Notes under the pieces: generated by a model
Seen by the model: only the letters and a program-made list of their open reading frames with translations
What the model was told of the DNA's origin: nothing
Databases searched by the model: none
Made by a program: the position numbers and the translations under genes
Source: Gammaproteobacteria bacterium
GTDB lineage: Bacteria; Pseudomonadota; Gammaproteobacteria; DSM-19610
Length of the DNA: 64,000 bases
NCBI GenBank assembly: GCA_026197075.1
Contig: JAPHQV010000025.1
Span: 1 to 64,000 of the forward strand
Reading direction: 5' to 3'
Shown here: in pieces, positions 1-7,556 of the stretch
Layout: the number at the start of each line of letters is the position of its first letter
Position numbering within the stretch: the stretch's first letter is position 1

Positions 1-147
1 GGTGCCCTTGGTGGCGATGATGGACATGGAAGGCGTGCGCGCCTCGTCGATTTCCTTCAGCTTGGTGGGCAGCAGCTCGTCCAGCTTCTGGTTGAGCCAT
101 GCGTCCATCTGAGCACTTCCCTTCATTTCTTCAGCTGTTGTTGACAT
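1..147 (-). CDS. dsrE2: DsrE2-like (DsrE/DsrF/DrsH family) sulfur-carrier protein, N-terminal part only
   Basis: The first 49 codons of a minus-strand gene that runs off the left edge of the window. The visible N-terminus ends in MSIIATKGT, which matches the beginning of the DsrE2 family, where it is followed by the first strand and helix of a DsrE fold. A strong ribosome binding site (AGGAGGAGG) lies just upstream of the ATG. In sulfur oxidisers DsrE2 proteins sit with rhodanese and TusA in a persulfide-trafficking cluster, and the next minus-strand gene upstream is a rhodanese, which supports the call. No tusA is seen in the 235 bases between the two genes. Most of the protein, including any conserved cysteines, lies outside the window, so the assignment rests on the N-terminus and context. 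Confidence 0.6.
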   Translation of the reverse strand, partial: MSTTAEEMKGSAQMDAWLNQKLDELLPTKLKEIDEARTPSMSIIATKGT

Positions 148-382
148 AAATGTCCTCCTCCTAGCCGTGTAATTGGTACTGTCATGTTATATAGCGAGGA
201 TGCCCATTGTGGGTGCTCACCTGTGTCACGCATTCAACCATCGCCTCTGGATACATCCGCCACAGCCGGGAGCTTGGGGCTGGTGCAATTGGCGCGACCG
301 GGTTCGATTCTATGGGCGATCAGTCGGACGGTCAATTCTGCCCACAATCCCCCCGGATTGCCAGTCCGGCCCCCGGGCCCGT

Positions 383-817
383 CTAGCACTGCTCCCAGGG
401 CAGACCGTGATAACGCCAGCCGCCACGACTGCTGCGGTGATGATGCTCGTCCAGATCACCCTCAAAACCCTCGTCGACGTGATAGATCTCCTGGAAGCCG
501 GCCGCCAGCAGGACGCGGCCCGCCTCCAGGGAACGCTTGCCACTGCGACAGATGAGGATGATGGGGGCACTGGCCCGGGGTTCATCGTGACTCAACCCCC
601 CCAGGATGAGCTTGCGTATATCGGTGACGAAGTGGGGATTGATGTCCCAGTCCGGCTCGTCGATCCAGGGAATATGCACGGCACCGATCGGGTGCCCCAC
701 GAACAGGAACTCGATATTGGAGCGAATATCCACTAACAGGGCGCGCGGGTCCCTCTGCAGCAATTCCCAGGCCTCGCGCGGCCCGATATCCTTCACTTCC
801 GGTATGTTCTGCTTCAT
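383..817 (-). CDS. Single-domain rhodanese (sulfurtransferase)
   Basis: A 144-residue cytoplasmic rhodanese. The active-site loop CRSGKRS (Cys near residue 91) follows the strand PIILI. The protein begins with the IGPREAWELL region and LVDIRSNIEFLFVGHPIGA, typical of single-domain rhodaneses, and ends in a His-rich tail (DEHHHRSSRGGWRYHGL) found in the versions linked to tusA/dsrE2. The expected reaction is transfer of sulfane sulfur from a donor to the active-site cysteine and on to carrier proteins such as TusA or DsrE2. It lies upstream of the DsrE2-like gene on the same strand and is divergent from a TtcA-like gene 77 bases away. I used the ATG at 817 because the longer open frame upstream runs into the TtcA-like gene. 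Confidence 0.85.
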   Translation of the reverse strand: MKQNIPEVKDIGPREAWELLQRDPRALLVDIRSNIEFLFVGHPIGAVHIPWIDEPDWDINPHFVTDIRKLILGGLSHDEPRASAPIILICRSGKRSLEAGRVLLAAGFQEIYHVDEGFEGDLDEHHHRSSRGGWRYHGLPWEQC

Positions 818-894
818 CGCCTGCTCCCGAGCCCCCTTGCCTGCAGTATAGCGGCACTTGCCAGCCTTCTGTCCGCCACGTACCTTTCGTCCCC

Positions 895-1632
895 ATGCAC
901 GCACCCCCTCCCAAGGCCCTGCTACGCCCGGTCGGTCGCGCCATAGCCGACTATGACATGATCCGCGCCGGCGATCGCGTCCTGCTGGGCGTATCGGGCG
1001 GCAAGGACTCCCTGGCACTGCTGCACATCCTGCTGCACTTGCAGCAACGCGCACCGATCCGCTTTGATCTTGGTGTTATCAGCGTCGATCCCATGGTCGA
1101 CGGTTTCGACCTGACACCTCTCGAGGCCTATATGGCCGATCTGGGGGTACCCTACTTCCGGGTCCGGGAACCCATCCTGGAACGGGCCCGCAGCCATATG
1201 AGCGGCGACTCCTACTGCAGCTGGTGCGCCCGCATGAAACGGGGAACCATGTATGCCACGGCGCGCCGCGAAGGGTACAACTGCCTCGCCCTGGCCCAGC
1301 ACCTGGACGACCTGGCGGAAAGCTTTCTCATGTCCTCCTTCCATGGTGGCCAGCTGCGCACCATGAAGGCCCACTACCGCAACGATGCGGGCGATCTGCG
1401 CATCATCCGCCCCCTCGTCTATGTGCGTGAACGCCAGACCCGCGAATTTGCCCGGTCCGCGGCCCTGCCGGTGATCGGCGATAACTGCCCGGCCTGCTTC
1501 CGCATGCCCACCCAGCGTCAGCACATGAAAGAACTGCTGGCCCGGGAAGAGACGCAGAACCGGCTGCTCTTCAAGAGCTTGCTGGCCAGTATGCGCCCAC
1601 TCATGGTGGAACAAGACCCGAAAACGATATAA
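895..1632 (+). CDS. TtcA-like PP-loop ATPase (tRNA 2-thiocytidine synthetase family)
   Basis: A 245-residue N-type ATP pyrophosphatase of the TtcA/TilS group. The PP-loop SGGKDS is near residue 34. A CSWC pair follows in the middle and a second pair, NCPAC, lies near the C-terminus; TtcA uses three such cysteines to hold a 4Fe-4S cluster. TtcA activates C32 of tRNA with ATP and adds sulfur. The protein is shorter than E. coli TtcA (about 311 residues), and the C-terminal motif (CPACFRMPTQR) differs from the usual CGSQ form, so it may be a paralogue with another thiolation substrate. Divergence from the rhodanese/DsrE2 pair suggests shared sulfur delivery, which is inference. Confidence 0.7.
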   Translation: MHAPPPKALLRPVGRAIADYDMIRAGDRVLLGVSGGKDSLALLHILLHLQQRAPIRFDLGVISVDPMVDGFDLTPLEAYMADLGVPYFRVREPILERARSHMSGDSYCSWCARMKRGTMYATARREGYNCLALAQHLDDLAESFLMSSFHGGQLRTMKAHYRNDAGDLRIIRPLVYVRERQTREFARSAALPVIGDNCPACFRMPTQRQHMKELLAREETQNRLLFKSLLASMRPLMVEQDPKTI

Positions 1633-1683
1633 AAACTCCACTTTTATTTTATTAATGACGAAGTGGTTAATTTTGTACGATTA

Positions 1684-1713
1684 TTACCGTATTTTCACAG
1701 TAAAGGGTTTTTT
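1684..1713 (+). terminator. Weak possible terminator after the TtcA-like gene
   Basis: TTACCGT pairs with ACAGTAA (one mismatch) and is followed four bases later by six T. The stem is weak. It lies in a strikingly AT-rich patch of about 110 bases (1630-1740) in an otherwise GC-rich region. Confidence 0.3.
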
Positions 1714-1753
1714 ATTGAACATTTTCCCTACTTCGCCCCTCCCAAAAGGCAAA

Positions 1754-1845
1754 CTCATCCACCTGTCGGCGGGACGCCGTAAACACATCCCTGTGGGCTT
1801 GACGGCCGCATCCCTGCGGCCGACACCCGCCGACAGGTGGATGAG
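1754..1845. repeat. 92-bp inverted repeat with perfect 20-bp arms
   Basis: The arms 1754-1773 and 1826-1845 (CTCATCCACCTGTCGGCGGG and its reverse complement) match perfectly, and the similarity extends a few bases outward with mismatches (GGCAAA against GGCAAG). The interior holds a second palindrome, CGGCCGCATCCCTGCGGCCG. This looks like a REP/BIME-type extragenic palindrome. The right arm contains an in-frame GTG for the next gene, but coding sequence more probably starts beyond the repeat. Confidence 0.8.
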
Positions 1846-1875
1846 CTTGCCAGCGCACAGCCCGGCACCCGGTCC

Positions 1876-2751
1876 ATGCGCGCGCGACTGATCCGGGCCG
1901 GCCTGCGCCTGTTCGCCGCCCTGCCCCTGCCCTTGAACCACGCCCTGGGCGCCAGCCTTGGCTGGCTGCTGGCCCTCCTTCCCAACGACCTGCGTGGCAC
2001 CACGCGGGACAATCTGCAACGCTGCTTCCCGGACCTGGATCCGCGTCAGCGGCGCCGCCTGGCGCGGCGCAGCCTGATGGAAACGGGCAAGACCATCACC
2101 GAGACCGGACCCCTCTGGTGCTGGCCCGGGGAACGGGCCCTGGCGTTGATGCGGGAGGTGCGCGGCCGGGAATGGGTCGATGCGGCCCTGGAGAAGGGGC
2201 GCGGCCTGATCCTGGCCACCCCTCACCTGGGAGCATGGGAACTGGCCGGACTATGGGGCGCGGCAAACCTGCCCATGACCACCCTGTACCGCCGGCCGCG
2301 CATGGGCGAGCTCGATCAGCTGGTGCGCGCGGCGCGGGAGCGCATGGGCGCGCGCTATGTGGCGGCCGACGCCAGCGGGGTGCGCGCCCTCTACCAGGCG
2401 CTGGCGGAGAACCGGGTGGTGGGCATGCTGCCGGACCAGGATCCCCGCGACAGCGGTGGCGAGTTCGCCCCATTCTTCGGCATGCCCGCCTACACCATGA
2501 CCTTCCTGTCCCGGCTGGCGCGCAAGACCCAGGCCCCAGTGGTGTTCGCCTACTGTGAACGCCTGCCGCGGGGCCGCGGTTACATCCTGCACTTTCTCCC
2601 CACCCCCGCCACCATCCACGGCGCCCTGCCGGAATCCCTCGCCACGGTAAACCAGATGGTGGAACAATGCGTGCGCGCGCTGCCCGAGCAGTACCAATGG
2701 AGCTACAAGCGTTTCAAGACACGCCCCGGGGACATCGCGGCACGGAAGTAA
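1876..2751 (+). CDS. LpxL/HtrB-type lysophospholipid acyltransferase (lipid A late acyltransferase family)
   Basis: About 291 residues from the ATG at 1876. The protein has an N-terminal membrane segment (LRLFAALPLPLNHALGASL) and the acyltransferase signature TPHLGAWELAG with the catalytic HX4E pair (His and Glu). GMLPDQDPRDSGGEFAPFFG and the late YQWSYKRFKTRP motif are both typical of LpxL/LpxM. These enzymes add a secondary acyl chain to Kdo2-lipid IVA at the inner membrane. An in-frame GTG at 1837 would add 13 residues, but it falls in the inverted repeat, so I preferred 1876, although its ribosome binding site is poor. The gene stands alone, followed by a second repeat. Which acyl chain it transfers cannot be read from the sequence. 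Confidence 0.85.
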   Translation: MRARLIRAGLRLFAALPLPLNHALGASLGWLLALLPNDLRGTTRDNLQRCFPDLDPRQRRRLARRSLMETGKTITETGPLWCWPGERALALMREVRGREWVDAALEKGRGLILATPHLGAWELAGLWGAANLPMTTLYRRPRMGELDQLVRAARERMGARYVAADASGVRALYQALAENRVVGMLPDQDPRDSGGEFAPFFGMPAYTMTFLSRLARKTQAPVVFAYCERLPRGRGYILHFLPTPATIHGALPESLATVNQMVEQCVRALPEQYQWSYKRFKTRPGDIAARK

Positions 2752-2761
2752 TAGCGAAACC

Positions 2762-2868
2762 ACCCTGTAGGAGCGGCCTTCGGCCGCGAACATTCGCGGG
2801 CATAGCCCGCTCCTACAGGGTACTTCGCGGAAACGAACATTCGCGGCCGCAGGCCGCTCCTACAGGGT
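2762..2868. repeat. Cluster of REP-like palindromes (ACCCTGTAGGAGCGG family)
   Basis: ACCCTGTAGGAGCGG at 2762 is inverted as CCCGCTCCTACAGGGT at 2806-2821, and a third copy, GGCCGCTCCTACAGGGT, ends at 2868. Shorter GGCCTTCGGCC palindromes lie inside. A single copy of the same family recurs at 19125-19153. Elements of this sort are common between genes in gammaproteobacteria. Confidence 0.8.
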
Positions 2869-2891
2869 GACGCAGGACGGGGGCAAACGCC

Positions 2892-3218
2892 TCAAGCGCT
2901 CCCGAGTTGCTTGCGCAGACGCTTCAGGAACACCTGCATTTCCTTGACCGCCTGTTTGTCGCCCCGGGTTTCGGCGGCCTCGATGCCTTTTTCGTATACC
3001 GCCATCGCCTGGGCATCGCGGCCCAGTTCGGTGAGCACCTTACCGTAGAGCTTCCAGGCGGCGGAATAGCCCTTGTCCAGCTGCACGGCACGGGCCAGGT
3101 GCTCCACGGCCATGAGGGCATCGCCCTTCTTGAAATACTCGTTGCCCAGGCTGTAACGCAGCAGCGCGTTATCCTGGCCGGAGGCCAGCATTTTTTCGAA
3201 GTTCTCGATCATCCCCAT
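2892..3218 (-). CDS. Small TPR-repeat protein
   Basis: A protein of about 108 residues made of TPR-like helical pairs. The segments ALLRYSLGNEYFKKGDALMAVEHLARAVQLD and SAAWKLYGKVLTELGRDAQAMAVYEKGIEAA fit the TPR pattern of small residues at positions 8, 20 and 27. There is no signal peptide, so it is probably a cytoplasmic protein-interaction module. It is the last gene of the minus-strand operon after trkH, whose stop codon lies only 10 bases upstream. The start is uncertain: a GTG at 3227 and ATGs at 3218 and 3212 are all in frame. Confidence 0.7.
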   Translation of the reverse strand: MGMIENFEKMLASGQDNALLRYSLGNEYFKKGDALMAVEHLARAVQLDKGYSAAWKLYGKVLTELGRDAQAMAVYEKGIEAAETRGDKQAVKEMQVFLKRLRKQLGSA

Positions 3219-3228
3219 GGCTGGCACC

Positions 3229-4680
3229 CTAGCGCCGCCAGAAGGCCGGGGTCAACAGCACCAGGGCCGTGAAGATCTCCAGGCGCCCCAGCAGCATGGC
3301 GAAGCAGAGCACCCACTTGGCCAGGTCATTGATGCTGCCGTAGTGCGCCCCCACCTCACCCAGGCCGGGGCCCAGGTTGTTGATACAGGCCGCCACGGCG
3401 GAAAAGGCCGTGATCTGGTCCAGGCCGCTGGCCATGAGGATCAGCATCATGACCGCGAAGCTGGCCACATAGGCGGCGAAGAAACCCCACACCGATTCCA
3501 CCACCCGGTCCGGTACGGCCTTGTTGCCGACCTTGACGGGGATCTGGGCATTGGGGTGCACCAGGCGCGTGATCTCGCGCAGGCCCTGTTTGAGCAGCAG
3601 CAGGAAGCGGATCACCTTCATGCCACCGCCGGTGGAATTGGCGCAGGCGCCAATGAAGCTGGCGAACAACAGCAGCACCGGCAGGAAACCCGGCCAGGCG
3701 GAATACGCGACGGTGGTGAAGCCGGTGGTGGTGCCGATGGACACGGCCTGGAACAGGCCGTGATGCAAGGCCTCGTAACCGGTGGCGAAGGTCTGGGTGA
3801 GGTAGAGATAGCCCACCGTGATCACCGACACCAGCAGCAGTATGATGAGATAGGTCTTCACCTCCGAGTCGGCGAGGTAGGGGCGCAGACTCAGGGAGCG
3901 CCAGGCCATGAAATGCAGGGCGAAGTTCATTCCCGCCAACACCATGAACACCACGGCGATCATCTCGATCAGGGCACTCCCGAAATAGCCCATGCTGGCG
4001 TCGTGGGTGGAAAAGCCGCCGATGGCGACGGTGGAAAAGCTGTGGGCGATGGCGTCGAAACCGCTCATACCCGCCAGCCAATAGGCCCCGGCACAGGCGA
4101 TGGTCAGGGACAGGTAGATATACCAGAGCGCCTTGGCCGTTTCGGTGATGCGCGGGGTGAGCTTGTTGTCCTTCATGGGCCCGGGCGTCTCGGCGCGAAA
4201 CAGCTGCATGCCACCGACGCCGAGCATGGGCATGACCGCCACCGCCAACACCACGATGCCCATGCCGCCCAGCCATTGCAGTTCCTGGCGGTAGAACAGG
4301 ATGGAGGGCGGCAGGTGATCGAGGCCGACAAGGACGGTGGCACCGGTGGTGGTCAGCCCGGACATGGATTCGAACACCGCATCGGTAAAGCTCATCAGCG
4401 GTTGCTCGGACAGGTAAAATGGCAGCGCCCCCACCAGGCCGAGCACCGACCAGAACATCACCACCACCACGAAGCCGTCGCGCACGCGCAGCTCGCGGCG
4501 CATGCCGCGCACCGGCAGCCAGAACAGGAAGCCCGTCACCAGGACCAGCGCGAACCCTGTCAGGAAGGGCGTCATGGCACCGTCCGCATACCACCAGGAA
4601 ACCAGCACGGGCGGCAGCATGGTGGTGCTGAACACCATCATGAGCAGGCCGAGGATGCGTTGAATGGAGGTGAAGTGCAT
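3229..4680 (-). CDS. trkH: TrkH potassium uptake channel subunit
   Basis: A 483-residue polytopic inner-membrane protein with four pore-loop motifs of the Trk/Ktr family. In order they are SGLTTTGATVL, VAIGGFSTHD, GTTTGFTTVAY and INNLGPGLG. STGGGMKVIRFLLLLKQG lies between pores 3 and 4, in the intramembrane gating loop. Together with TrkA it forms a potassium uptake system. It is six bases downstream of trkA on the same strand, so the two are clearly co-transcribed. The length equals that of E. coli TrkH. Key glycines of each filter are present. Confidence 0.95.
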   Translation of the reverse strand: MHFTSIQRILGLLMMVFSTTMLPPVLVSWWYADGAMTPFLTGFALVLVTGFLFWLPVRGMRRELRVRDGFVVVVMFWSVLGLVGALPFYLSEQPLMSFTDAVFESMSGLTTTGATVLVGLDHLPPSILFYRQELQWLGGMGIVVLAVAVMPMLGVGGMQLFRAETPGPMKDNKLTPRITETAKALWYIYLSLTIACAGAYWLAGMSGFDAIAHSFSTVAIGGFSTHDASMGYFGSALIEMIAVVFMVLAGMNFALHFMAWRSLSLRPYLADSEVKTYLIILLLVSVITVGYLYLTQTFATGYEALHHGLFQAVSIGTTTGFTTVAYSAWPGFLPVLLLFASFIGACANSTGGGMKVIRFLLLLKQGLREITRLVHPNAQIPVKVGNKAVPDRVVESVWGFFAAYVASFAVMMLILMASGLDQITAFSAVAACINNLGPGLGEVGAHYGSINDLAKWVLCFAMLLGRLEIFTALVLLTPAFWRR

Positions 4681-4686
4681 GCCGGG

Positions 4687-6060
4687 TCAGAAGAAGGTCA
4701 CGCCCACCTGGAACAATCGTTCCACGTCGGGGATGTAGCGCTTGTCCACCAGGAACAGGATGACGTGATCCTCGGTCTGGATGACCGTATCGTGGTGGGC
4801 GATGATGACCTCCTCGCCCCGCACCACGGCACCGATGGTGGTACCCGGTGGCAGCTTGATCTCGGCCACGGCGCGACCCACCACCTTCGAGTTACCACGG
4901 TCGCCATGGGCCACCGCCTCGATGGCCTCGGCGGCGCCACGGCGCAGGGAGTGCACATTGACCACGTCGCCACGGCGCACATGGGCCAGCAGACTGCCAA
5001 TGGTGGCCTGCTGGGGCGAGATGGCGATATCGATGACATCACTCTGCACCAGATCCACGTAGGCGGCCCGGTTGATGAGCGACATGACCTTGCGGGCACC
5101 GAGGCGCTTGGCCAGCATGGCGGAGAGGATGTTTGCCTCCTCGTCGTTGGTGAGCGCGCAGAAGATATCGGTATTCTCGATATTCTCTTCCAACAACAAT
5201 TCCTCGTCGGCGGCGTCACCGAGCAGCACGATGGTGCGCCCCAGTCGCTCCGACAGGCGCCGGGTGGTCTCCGGGCTGCAGTCGATGATCTTCACCTGGT
5301 GACGGGATTCGATGGCCTCGGCCAGGCGCAGTCCGATATTGCCGCCACCGGCGATGATGATGCGTTTGACCGGCTTGTCCAGCTTGCGCAGTTCACCCAT
5401 CACGGCCCGGATATTCTTGCGCGCGGCGATGAAGAACACCTCGTCATCGGCCTCGATGACGGTCTTGCCTTCGGGGATGATGGGGCTGCCGCGGCGGAAA
5501 ATAGCCGCCACCCGCGCCTCGATGCCGGGCATGTGCTTGCCCAGCTCCTGTAGCTCATGGCCCACCAGCGGGCCACCGTACACGGCGCGTACCGCCACCA
5601 GCTGCACCCGGCCGTCAGCGAAATCCAGCACCTGCAGGGCGCCGGGATGCTGGATCAGGCGCTGGATATAATCGGTCACCAGCTGCTCGGGGCTGATGAG
5701 CACATCGATGGGCAGGGCTTCCTGGTTGAACAGTTTGGCGTGATTCAAATATTCCAGGGCCCGCACCCGGGCGATCTTGATGGGGGTATGGAACAGGGTG
5801 TAGGCCACCTGGCAAGCGATCATGTTGGTTTCATCGCTGTTGGTCACGGCGATGATCATGTCCGCATCCTCCCCCCCGGCACGACTCAATACCTCGGGAT
5901 AAGAGGCAGCCCCCACCACGGTGCGAATATCCAGCCGGTCCTGCAAGTCCAGCAGCAGGGTCCGATTGGTATCCACCAGGGTGATGTCATTGGCCTCGCT
6001 GGCCAGGTTATGAGCCACGGAGGAACCGACCTGGCCGGCGCCCAGAATGATGATTTTCAT
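4687..6060 (-). CDS. trkA: TrkA, NAD-binding regulatory subunit of Trk potassium uptake
   Basis: A 457-residue cytosolic protein with two RCK units. The first begins [16 protein letters not shown] (Rossmann GxGxxG) and the second repeats it as [19 protein letters not shown]. Each is followed by an RCK_C domain ([38 protein letters not shown]). TrkA gates TrkH in response to nucleotide binding. It lies between ntrX and trkH in one minus-strand operon, and ntrX ends 27 bases upstream of the trkA start. The full two-domain length is kept. Confidence 0.96.
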   Translation of the reverse strand: MKIIILGAGQVGSSVAHNLASEANDITLVDTNRTLLLDLQDRLDIRTVVGAASYPEVLSRAGGEDADMIIAVTNSDETNMIACQVAYTLFHTPIKIARVRALEYLNHAKLFNQEALPIDVLISPEQLVTDYIQRLIQHPGALQVLDFADGRVQLVAVRAVYGGPLVGHELQELGKHMPGIEARVAAIFRRGSPIIPEGKTVIEADDEVFFIAARKNIRAVMGELRKLDKPVKRIIIAGGGNIGLRLAEAIESRHQVKIIDCSPETTRRLSERLGRTIVLLGDAADEELLLEENIENTDIFCALTNDEEANILSAMLAKRLGARKVMSLINRAAYVDLVQSDVIDIAISPQQATIGSLLAHVRRGDVVNVHSLRRGAAEAIEAVAHGDRGNSKVVGRAVAEIKLPPGTTIGAVVRGEEVIIAHHDTVIQTEDHVILFLVDKRYIPDVERLFQVGVTFF

Positions 6061-6087
6061 AGATGATTACCGGAAGGGTCGACCCAC

Positions 6088-7458
6088 TCAGTCGCCCCCC
6101 TTCTTGAAATCGATACCGAGCCCGCGCAGCTTGCGGTACAGGTGGGTGCGTTCCATGCCCACTCGCTTGGCGAGCTTGCCGACACTGCCGCCCACCTCCT
6201 GCAGCTGGTGGGCCAGGTATTGTTTCTCGAACTGCTCGCGCGCTTCCCGCAACGGCATGTCGTAGGCCAGGCTTTCCACCGTGACGGTTTCGCCGCGGAG
6301 CAGCTGGCTGCTCACCGCCATGTCCACCTCCTCGGCTTCCACCATGTCGCTGCTGCCGAGAATCAGCAGCCGCTGCACCAGGTTACGCAGTTCGCGGATG
6401 TTCCCCGGCCAGCTGTAGTGACGCAGGCGGTTCTGGGCCGCCACGCTGAACTGCCGGTAGGGCAGGTTTTCATGGGTCACATAATAATCGGTGTAGAAAT
6501 TGAGCAGCTCCGGCACGTCCTCGCAGTGCTCGCGCAGGGGCTTGATGTGCAGGGGCACCACATTGAGATGGTAATAGAGGTCCTCGCGAAAACGCCCGGC
6601 GCGCACCTCTTCCTCGAGATTGCGGTGGGTGCTGGCGACGATGCGCAGGTCCACCTGGACCGGCACGGTGCCGCCCACCCGCAGGAAAGACCGGCTTTGC
6701 AGCACGCTCAGCAGGCGCGACTGGGTCTGGGCATCCATATCGGCGATGTCGCCGATGTACAGGGTGCCGGCGTTGGCCTGCTCGAAACGCCCGTAATGCA
6801 ACTCGTCCCCTTCCTCGCTGCCGAACAGCTCCACGGTGGAGTTCTCCCGGGACAGGGAACCCACTGCCGCCTCGATGAAGGGACCGCCGCGCCGCTGGCT
6901 GTGCTCGTGGATATAGCGTGCGAACACCTTCTTGCCGACACCGGGCTCGCCACTGATCAGAACCCAGCTGTCGTGCTGAGCGATGCGCAACGCCTGCTGG
7001 CGCAGCTGCTGCATGACCGCGCTCTTGCCAACGGGCTCCGCCAGAGGCTGTATGCGACGACGCAGGCCGACGTTTTCCCGCGCCAGGCGATCGCTTTCCA
7101 GGGCCCGCTCCACGGTCAACAGCAGCTTGGCCAGGGAAATCGGCTTTTCGATGAAATCGTAGGCGCCGAGGCGGGTAGCCTCCACGGCGGTCTCCACCGT
7201 GCCATGGCCGGACATGATGATCACCGGACAGGGCAGGCTGCCGCCCTCGGACCATTCGCGCAGCAGGGAGATGCCGTCGATGTCCTCCATCCAGATGTCG
7301 AGCAGGATGAGATCGGGCCGGCGCTGTCGGCGCGCCTCGCGGGCACGCTCGCCACTTTCGGCGACGGCCACCTCGTAGCCCTCGTCCTGGAGGATCTCCT
7401 GGACCGTGCTGCGGATGTCCGGTTCGTCGTCCACCACCAGGATGTGGCTGGCCGTCAT
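6088..7458 (-). CDS. ntrX: NtrX-type response regulator of the sigma-54 activator family
   Basis: 456 residues from MTASHILVVDDEPD. The receiver domain comes first (phosphoacceptor Asp in LILLDIWMEDIDG), then an AAA+ domain with Walker A GEPGVGKK, then a Fis-type HTH (GSVGKLAKRVGMERTHLYRKLRGLGI). It pairs with NtrY encoded just upstream and probably responds to nitrogen or envelope/redox signals. The GAFTGA loop that contacts sigma-54 is absent: the region reads LFGSEEGDELHYGRFEQA. This is a known trait of many NtrX proteins and suggests it does not activate sigma-54 polymerase. I chose the start at 7458 because the receiver domain begins there; the frame is open 22 codons further upstream. 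Confidence 0.92.
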   Translation of the reverse strand: MTASHILVVDDEPDIRSTVQEILQDEGYEVAVAESGERAREARRQRRPDLILLDIWMEDIDGISLLREWSEGGSLPCPVIIMSGHGTVETAVEATRLGAYDFIEKPISLAKLLLTVERALESDRLARENVGLRRRIQPLAEPVGKSAVMQQLRQQALRIAQHDSWVLISGEPGVGKKVFARYIHEHSQRRGGPFIEAAVGSLSRENSTVELFGSEEGDELHYGRFEQANAGTLYIGDIADMDAQTQSRLLSVLQSRSFLRVGGTVPVQVDLRIVASTHRNLEEEVRAGRFREDLYYHLNVVPLHIKPLREHCEDVPELLNFYTDYYVTHENLPYRQFSVAAQNRLRHYSWPGNIRELRNLVQRLLILGSSDMVEAEEVDMAVSSQLLRGETVTVESLAYDMPLREAREQFEKQYLAHQLQEVGGSVGKLAKRVGMERTHLYRKLRGLGIDFKKGGD

Positions 7459-7556
7459 GATGCCGATACGCCTCGTTGTGATGATGACTGCAGGGAGCCT
7501 GTCGGAATTGCTGCGAACATGCAAGCCCGCATTGCGCGCATTATAGCCCAGCCGCC

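Noticed and set aside
3217-5553. Open frame of 778 codons on the plus strand, His/Gln-rich
   Set aside because: It is antisense to trkH and trkA, has low-complexity composition typical of a GC-rich reverse frame and resembles no protein family.
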